This document shows, one piece after another, positions 56,101 to 64,000 of a stretch of DNA of 64,000 nt. Both the position numbers and the translations under genes were made by a program. Positions within the stretch are counted from its first letter, which is position 1. The number at the start of each line of letters is the position of its first letter. Source of the DNA: Sarcocystis neurona (lineage: Eukaryota > Apicomplexa > Conoidasida > Eucoccidiorida > Sarcocystidae); NCBI GenBank assembly GCA_000727475.1, contig KL647288.1, forward strand, positions 4,927,292 through 4,991,291, read 5' to 3'. Below the pieces are notes generated by a model. It saw only the letters and a list, made by a program, of their open reading frames with translations, did not search any database and was not told the origin of the DNA.

Positions 56101-59100
56101 GTCTGTCCACGAATGTCCAGCGGAACTCAGCGATGAGCTGCTGCATGCAGCAGACAGGCGACCGCATGGGGACGAGGAATCTCCCCCTCCTCCGGAGAAG
56201 TGGGAGTTCTTCGTTTTCGATGCGTCGGGCGGAGAAGCTGCTGCAGCGCAAGGCACAACCGCACCTTCGGCAGGCGGTCGCCTCATATTTGCTGTGGGTA
56301 AGGGAGCTGTCTTCTTGCATTCCAGCCTAAGACACCCGTCTTTCCTTCCGCCGGCCGGTCGCATGTTGCTCCCGCCAATAACCACCTGTCCTGCTGTTAG
56401 CCGCTGCCTTTGTTATCCACGAGGTGAGACTGCCACAGTTTCTTGCAGCGACCGCCAATCACTGCGACAGCGTAGGCTCAGTCAAATTGCCGAACGCCGT
56501 CAGCAGTCGTTGTGGCCCTTGGTGTACCGCAGCTCTGTTTCATCTTCTCTCACTGCATAACTCGGCCCTGGGCGGGGACAGATCTGCGTCACCACGCTAT
56601 ACGTACACTGCTTGACTTCCCACTAACGGCCGCTGTTCGGCGGCGCCTTCTTCTGCGTGGTGGCTGTGCGGATGCAGGTTGCCGTACGCCTTTTTTGGGC
56701 TACTGTAGTGTGTAACGTCTGTCCCTACGGCTGCGTCAAGGCTGCGGCTGGTAGGACTGCTTTGATGGACCGCTCTCCTTGCTCCAGCTTGCAGTACCGC
56801 TTCGGACAATCTACAAAGACTCTTGCGATTTTGTGCACGTATACCTGCGTCTTTTCCCGTATGAGTCTTCCGTCCTGGTGGGGTTATTTTCCTCTCGTTT
56901 GACAGTTTCTGATGGAGTCGTGATGGGTTCCCCGCTGTCTGCGACTTCGCAGCAGTTACACGCGACGTTCCTGCGTGCTCGCGACAGCGCTGCTCATCCC
57001 TGCTCTGCGTGCTTGAGAACTGTACTTGAATAAAGCTAGGTGGTCTCCTACACAGCAGCTATAATAGTCATTTTAATATCGTTGCTGCTTCTAGGGAAAG
57101 ATGTCTGCACCCTCGCATTCATCGAGGCGAGAGGCGCGTTGTTTTCTTTTCCTCAAGAAGGGAGAAGTCTCCGTAGATTCGAAACATGTTGCTGCTGCAG
57201 AACCATGCAGAGGCTGCTCGTGTGTCTGACAAGAATCGCTTCCGTGTACGACCACGTACAAACAGTTTTCGTAAGGCGAGCGCAAGGTTCCGCATCTTCT
57301 AATTGCAGGCCAGACTGTCCACGGAACGCTCGTTTTAGGTGTACGCGTAGTAAAGAGGCGTGCACCTTTGAAAGCTTTATCGCGGGGAAATGTGTGTTGG
57401 ATACTCAGTGCTCGAACACTACTTGCGTTCTTATTGTGAACAAACTCAGTTGCCCTACCAGTCTCAATGGCCTTTCTCTGACCATCTTGCCTCCTGTTAT
57501 ACGACTGCTTTACCCTCCACCTGCGTCCCTCGCCGCCGCTGCCTGCTTCCCATGCTTCTTTTGTGTGCCCGGTGGGTGGCCCGTCCTGTGGAACACGCCT
57601 GCTACGTGTAACTATTGGTCTCCCTTCCAGACGCTTCTACTCCTTTAACGTCGCGTTGGGCTGCGGCTGCTGCGCTGCGTCGCGGCGGTGTACGCTGTGA
57701 CGGGTGCTTCTCCTTTGCTATGTATGCAGCTGCCGGTACTGCCTGGCATGACGCCTACGAATCAGATCTTAAGGCTCCGCATCGCTCCTGTCGTTGCACC
57801 GCTTGCGTCCGCTTCTTGTCGCTTGGACCTGCGTGAGGGAGCTTTGCAGTGTCCGTGTTGTTGTGCTCCCTGTTTCTCTTCCGTGGCCCTCTGCTGCCGC
57901 CGCTGCAGCGGGAGCGTCGCGTAAGTCCTGTGCTGCTGTTTACGCTTTTTTTTGTCGGTTCCGGTTGCTAGCTATTACTGGGGATGCTACTGGCACGTAC
58001 GACTTGCCGAACTGCGCTGCTTTTCATGCTTCTCCCCTTGTTTCGCTGCAGGGCAGACGCGATTTCTATGTAAAATACCCTTTCTAGCCACCCCTTGTGT
58101 TCACTACGGCAAGCTGCCTGACCGAGAAGGTGCTCAGTTTCCGCCGTTCCTTGTTGTTCCGTCTTCCATGGAGTGCACTTTGGTGTGGACAGCCGGCTGC
58201 TTCGTTCACATTAAAGTGAAGGAGAGCAGCGCTACAGTCTCAGCGGCAGCAGCAGCGCGTGCCGCCTTCTCTTCAGCAGCGCCAGCCAAGGGTCCACTCT
58301 ACGCAGAAGTCAACGTGATAGAGCAAACACCCAGCTGGCTCTGCTTTCACCCCATCCTTGACTTTGTCTTATCAGGTACAGTCAGGATTGCAGCTCCGCT
58401 TCACGCTTTCTGCGTATGTCTCTGTATATGCGTAACTTGACGACATACTGCTCTGACGAAGCCGACAGCAGGGAGTTCCTATAGACCCGTTCTTCGGACG
58501 TTTCTTTACAACATCTCACAACGGTGACTCTCCCATAAGAATACAATCTGTAGGCTGTGCGTCGGATAAGAAGGCGGGAACTTCGAGCGGGATCCCACGA
58601 GGATCTTTATACATACATACATATATACATATATGTGTGTAGAGACAATGTCCACGCGCAGGTTGTACAAAAAGTGGATACAAAATTTTTACCTTTGTGT
58701 GTGCATCGAGAGTTTTTTGCTGTTTCTCAGTCACCACGGACACGTAAGTGGCTACGGGGGCGTGCGGTTACACATGCTTCCACAGCCTACACAGGAGCAT
58801 ATATGCATGAGAGATATACAGTGCCGCGTGTCCGCGTGCGACCACGCGCACAACGTGACGCGCGTAAACGTGTGAAGAACGTTTCAAGATCTGCTGTCCG
58901 CACAGCGGATAACACACCTGGATGCCGAAGGCGAGAAGAAGAGCTGCACTAGGAAAAGCTGTGCACACCACCACAGAAAGTGGGAAAATAGGGTCGAGAA
59001 AGCTCGTTGCTTTTGTCTTCCATAAACCAGTTAATGCAAAGCGTGGAGAGCTCTTCGGTAACTCCATTAGCGCGGATACACGTCCAGTAGAAGCACGACG

Positions 59101-62100
59101 ACGGCTACGCAAACACCCGAATACACTCAGACATACATACACAGCCGTTTACAAGCACCTTGCCAAGGGGATCGTGCGTCGGCGTGTCATTGACAAATAG
59201 TCCTGCTGTCCTACAGCTGTCCTTCAGCAGGGGTCGCGTAATCCACGGCGATCCGTTGCTCTTCCCGTTCGTGTCCTTACGTATATCAAAGTAGAGAACA
59301 GATGTGTTTTTCTTGTTGGCGCCTACCCTGCAAATACTTTACCGGAAGGGAGCGCGACTTTGCGGACATTATTACGAAGAAAACACGCGAGGCAAAACTA
59401 TCTGCAACATAGATATGTGCAGGCAAGATGTGGGTTTTGAGGAGACGCCGCACACATACGCACGACTGCGTACATATTTATGCGTTACAGGCAGCGTCGG
59501 TTTCTTGTATGTTGGTAGACTGTTGGTGGGACAGAGTGAAGGATTCACTTCCAGACGTGTTGGCGCAAACGTCCTCGGTTGGTCTGCTACTACCCGCCTC
59601 TGCTGTACATATGCATACACCCAGCTGATCTATGTTGTACTGGGACCTGCGAATACTCGGAGAATTCGTGTACACCCTGAACCTGTCCTGCGTGCAACTG
59701 CACACAGTACACCTAAGCTCTTACATCTGCCAGCTGTGGGATCTTCCCTCGACAAAAATGAAGAGCCCCCTTCACTGTTGCTTGCCCAATTATTACGCTC
59801 GCCGTGGCCGGCGGTTCGGCCTCCTTGTGTAGAATGCAAGGACGTGAGCCCATATTCGCCTTCCTGCGTATCATTGTGCGTCATATTTGTGGCGTGTGAA
59901 GCCTCATGCAGAAGTGCGAGGACGTTCTCGTCGTAAACACTCGAACCTGTCGGTGTTTGAAAAGTGTGTACGCTTGCGAACAACGCGCCCTCTCAACGGG
60001 TCCGGTTCTTGAACGTTCTCGTCTTCTACGCATACGTGTTGTACATACTTTTTGTCTTCGTCAAAGATTGCGTCAAGCCTGTCAGAATAGACGCGTGCAC
60101 CTACCCCTGCTTGCAGCCCAGCATCTGCGTCACTGCGAATGGATGCAGGCGTGAAGGGGCCTGTGCCAAACGTCTATACCTTCGACTTGCCCAACGCCTC
60201 GGCCATCCGCTTCTATCCGTGGGGGGCGGTGGTAATAAACGGAGAGGTGGAGCTGCAACCGAGGCGGAAGCTCGAGGGAAGCGGTAAGACTAGAAATGAC
60301 GTACTGCTTGTCAGGCAGACTGACTGCGGCTGTCCCACTTTACGCTTCACGAGCTGCCGCCTGCGTCTGTTCGTACACTCGTGCTAGTACGCGTACAACT
60401 TGGCGCTATCCCGGGTGGTTATTTGTAGAGCTTGGTGTGAATAGTAGAAGGTCCAGCTGACCCAGTGTTTGTGGACGCGTGTACTTGGCAGTGTGACGTG
60501 TACGCTTCGGCCACAATCTACTGCTGCTTGTTCGTGTCCTGACGGGCACGCAAAGGCGTACGTACGTTGCCTGTCTCTCAGTTCGGCCGTCGAAGCGTAT
60601 ATATTTCCACTTGGTTAGTGTCAGTCAATTTCCGGCCTTCACCTGCACCCGTTCTTGGCGGTCGCCACTGACACTCTCCCGCTACCGCTCGCGCCGGAAA
60701 AAAAGATGGATCCAGATGGATCTGCATAGTGTGCCTTCGTAAAAATTGTCTACACATCTGTGCAAGTGCAGGGGGTGGCTGTGCTTGCATACAAATGAAC
60801 GAATACAGCCGCTGAGTACAGATTTGTCTAAAGCCTTACGCGAATGGCCATTATATGCGTGCACCTTGCTGAATTCATGCGAGCCGCCTCGCTGCTTACT
60901 TTCTCCTTGATCGTCTGACAGCGGTTCCTGCAGCCTGTCACCAGCGGTGACGGTGTTTCTGAAAGCACGCCTTTAAAAAAGTTCTAGCCGCGACACCTCT
61001 GCGAGCGCACACCTGCACAGGAGTATCACTGGTTGTCAACGAGTATTTCCGCGGACATGTAGCGTATGGGGGTGCGAAGCCTGGAGCGTTCGTTAGAAAT
61101 CTAGGCCAGCCACACAGGCAAAAAGAAGCAGCCTGCTATCAAAATGGTCTTAACTACAACCTTGGCGCACACGGCAAGTGCCTTGCTCTGAGTTCGTAAA
61201 ATATTTCTTATTTCGATTCAGTACGCACTATTTACTTCCGCATCCTTCCGTAGTGCGGTGCACCAAAGATCCTGCGCCCTTTTCATGTAGCCAGGTCCCG
61301 ACGAGTGTTCCCTCCTCTTAAGTCCTCTTCTTTCCTCTGTCCTTCTTTGTCCGTTCCTCTGCGTCTTTTCTCCCGCGTCTCCGCTTTCTACGCGGGCCTG
61401 GCTGACGCGGCTTCTTGGTGCTTCATTCGGTTTTCACTGGCGACAGGAGCGACGAGGGCACAGACAGCAGCAGCGTTCAGTAGCGGGGCTTTGGCTGAGC
61501 GCCGGCGAAGCACGGAGGACAATATGAAGCGGCTGCTTACATTCTTGCCAGGGCAACAGCAGCAGGTGCCGCGACCGCAAGGAGAAACCTTTGAGTCTCC
61601 CCATGCACCTGCCAAGCCTGTTGTTCTCGCCTCCATTCTCAGAAGCAAGCAGAAGGCCGTGAAACCCATCGAGAAGATTTATATAATCAATATGGATCAC
61701 GAAAATGTAAGATAGCAACAGTCAGGCAGGAAGCAGAGTGAAAGTCGTCCACCAGTAAATCCTCGGCGCTGCAGTGCAGGCCTCGCAGCCGGGCTTCAAA
61801 GACATCCTGTTTTACCGACCTCTGCAAAGTTTTTCTCTGGAATGCACCTAGCCCTGTGAATGACGTATCCATCTACACGGGCTTACAAATGTATACACAC
61901 GTTCAGGGGCTTTGCACATGCGTGACATAAATATTTGTATATGTTTAGGGACGTGTGTGCGTATGTATTTGAGGTGTTTACGTGGAGAAAGTGTGCTACA
62001 GTGGGCGAGTCGGGAGTTCCGCAGGCAGGAAATGCAGTGTCGAGATATTTGCATATCCTTACACATAGTCCACGCTGTCGAGGATGTCCAACTATTCTCT

Positions 62101-64000
62101 CTGAGCTTCTTCAGTAGCTACTGACGCGCAAGGCGCTGTACTGTTCCCTCTTCGTCACGACCGTCTTTTGCTCTGTTTTCCGAATAGAACAACTATTTAC
62201 GCAGTGGGTGCAGGTTTCTCTCTCCACACGGCTGTGGACAAACATTTTTGTACCGCCTAATCGCCGGGCATGTTTTCCTGTCCTGGTCGGGTGCCACATT
62301 GTCCCATGCTCACAGCTCTTGCGCACTTCCAGTAGAAGAGGCCGCAGCACTCGTTTTTCTGTCGATCTACCCACACACGTGTAAATATGTACACCTTTAT
62401 GTACATCTACGGGTATGAGTGTATGAGTCCGTAAGTTTAGTCGAGGGGAGTACCCCTGCACTCACAAGAAGATGATACGGGAACCACACTGGGTTTGTGG
62501 TGGCAGTGCCACACACTCGCTGCTAAACAATTTGTGCACTCTGCGCGCAAAGGCTGGCATTGCACCCCTTGCGGCCACAACTGTGTAGTCGTAAATTCAC
62601 ATACACGTATACACACATACCAATGTATAGAACAATGTGTATATGTTCGGACATGTATATATATCTATATATACACATATATATGTTTGCATACGTAGGG
62701 GAAGACGGGGTACCTTGTTGCACCTATTCTGTATAAAAGTGTTTCGGAGAAGATCTTGCGTGACACATCGACAGAAAGAAAAGAAGACGCGCCGGTTTGC
62801 TGCTGCTGCTGCAGGAGGCTGTGCTGACGATGAAGCACGGAGTAGACTACGACGTGCTGGACACGCGAAATCAGGACGGAACGGACTTCGAAATCGTTGT
62901 GTCCATCAGAGGCGGTCTCGCCTGCAGAAAGGTTTGGCTCCGTACCGCCTGCAGATCTGTCTACTCACACCAGAGGGTTTACGCGCATAGACGCACATAC
63001 AAAGAGAAAAAACGCCGCACATGTCACACTTGTGAACGACTCTGATAACTGTGCAGCCACGTTTGCCATTGGGTTTCCTCTCTAGTTCTGCCTCTCCCCG
63101 CAGGCTATTCCTAAGGCAGGGCGTGCCCCCCCGTATATCCCAATGGAGTCTGTTATGCAGACGCGTACCCCTTAGGATACACGTAGATGTATGCAGAAAC
63201 GAACTCCAGTAGTTACACGTAGATGTATGCAGAAACGAACTCCAGTAGTTCTCGCGCTCTCTCTCTGGTCTACTCAGTGAGAACCTCTTTGTCGCTGGCT
63301 CGCTTGTGCGGTTCTCACTGTATCTACAAGCTCCGTGATAGTGGCGCGTTTGCTGCAGCAACGTGTTGCACCGACTTACAGCCTACGCAGCAACAGTGTT
63401 GCTGGACGCTACCGGAACGTCTCACTCTGTTCGCACGTAGTGTCCACTATCCTGTAATCATCGGTCATGCTGGCGGTCGCCAGGGTTCCGGAAACGTTTC
63501 TCGGCAGTACAGCGACTCATTGACCTCTTCGCTACGTACGGCGCCGTGTCTGCCAGCTAAGCGTACGGCACACGGGCGCCCCGCTTCTACAGTCAGCTGA
63601 AAAGCCTTTTTTGCGAGTTGCACCGTCGCGCGCGATTGTCCTCTGTTCCCCCTTTGTTTGACTAGAGTGTCGATGCAAAAGCCCGCGCTCACGAGGGCGT
63701 ATGTGCTGTCTGTACTATTGATTGTACATGCTTTGTGGAAACACGTCGCATCTGGTCTGCGCGGGTTTACAAGCGGATGTATGTATGGGCTAGGCGGATT
63801 CTGCCGTTATCTCCATACTGCGCCTCTGCCGTTCTTGACAGGCGTGCGTGCCTGTTGTGTCTTTAGGTCTCTTGAAGCTGCGTGCCGCTTGACTCTGCCT
63901 ATCAAGCGTTGTTTCCTCCTCCTCTGCAGGCGCATATTTTACGGACCATGTGTCCAATTATGAGCAGCGGTGAAGCACGCGGCCGGTCGAACACACGTCC
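53198..64000 (+). CDS. BTB/T1-domain (potassium-channel tetramerisation-like) protein, multi-exon, 3' end beyond the window
   Basis: Eight exons join in frame: 53198-53435, 54333-54473, 56004-56297, 58052-58375, 60122-60283, 61447-61706, 62815-62931 and 63930 onward. The first five introns are all phase 1 and the last two phase 0; all are GT-AG, most with pyrimidine-rich acceptors. The ATG at 53198 follows an in-frame TGA at 53186. Exons 1-2 (residues about 12-115) fit the BTB T1 fold: a Phe-x-Ile strand, Arg-Phe-Thr-Leu-Pro, Asp-Gly-Ala-Phe-Ile, Arg-Pro-Pro-Glu-Ala-Phe-Glu-Leu-Leu, then Ala-Asp-Lys-Tyr with a Leu helix. In KCTD proteins this fold makes homo-oligomers and often recruits cullin-3. 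No transmembrane or pore segment was seen, so it is not a channel in the part visible. Residues about 128-512 have Ala/Ser insertions and beta-like stretches and match nothing I know. Extra exons in the 1.7-kb introns cannot be excluded; the exon 5 acceptor is the least certain. Confidence 0.65.
53567..53581. repeat. Short AT microsatellite in intron 1 of the BTB gene
   Basis: A 15-bp alternating A/T run is preceded by further TATG/TATA repeats from about 53550. It is intronic in the gene model. Confidence 0.85.
63179..63250. repeat. Perfect 36-bp tandem duplication
   Basis: Units 63179-63214 and 63215-63250 are identical at all 36 positions, implying a recent duplication or homogenisation. 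They lie in intron 7 of the BTB-gene model. The unit length would keep a frame open if transcribed and translated, but no coding frame is supported. Confidence 0.95.

Noticed and set aside
58922..59200. Plus-strand frame between BTB-gene exons 4 and 5
   Set aside because: It is Arg/Lys-rich and lacks a phase-1 acceptor and donor pair; treated as intron.
61940..61955. TTTAGGG telomere-type heptamer
   Set aside because: Only a single copy is present; there is no tandem array, so this is not telomeric or interstitial telomeric DNA.

Overview
The window reads as nuclear DNA of a coccidian apicomplexan, most likely Eimeria or a close relative. The signs are dense CAG/CTG repeats lying in coding sequence and giving Gln, Ala and Ser runs, genes broken by long GT-AG introns, low-complexity insertions inside otherwise conserved domains, and alternation of repeat-rich and repeat-poor blocks. 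There is no operon structure, and I saw no rRNA, tRNA, CRISPR array, transposase or telomeric repeat array. The genus is inferred from style; no species marker was seen.

Layout. About 0-9 kb is repeat-rich and holds a 653-codon low-complexity frame on the minus strand plus fragments I could not assemble. About 9-15.5 kb shows nothing convincing. At 15.5-17.6 kb a single-exon minus-strand gene encodes a putative secreted protein. About 18-25.8 kb is repeat-poor with short duplications and an inverted repeat. At 25.8-30.6 kb there are candidate exons on both strands. At 30.9-32.9 kb lies a Gln-rich minus-strand frame. At 34-43 kb lie plus-strand coiled-coil/Gln-rich genes, one with three phase-compatible exons and one with a 1044-codon frame followed by a possible membrane-anchor exon. 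At 44.9-46.7 kb is the most informative gene: a minus-strand molybdopterin synthase small subunit (MoaD/MOCS2A) whose beta-grasp fold is split by about 274 extra residues. About 47-53.1 kb shows nothing firm. From 53.2 kb to the right edge a plus-strand gene with at least eight phase-compatible exons encodes a BTB/T1 (potassium-channel tetramerisation-like) protein; it runs off the window.

No joint pathway links these genes; the neighbourhood looks like ordinary eukaryotic gene order. Gene models are by eye: exon edges rest on GT-AG sites and reading-phase agreement, not on transcripts or database searches. Most other open frames are shadows on the opposite strand of CAG-rich sequence.
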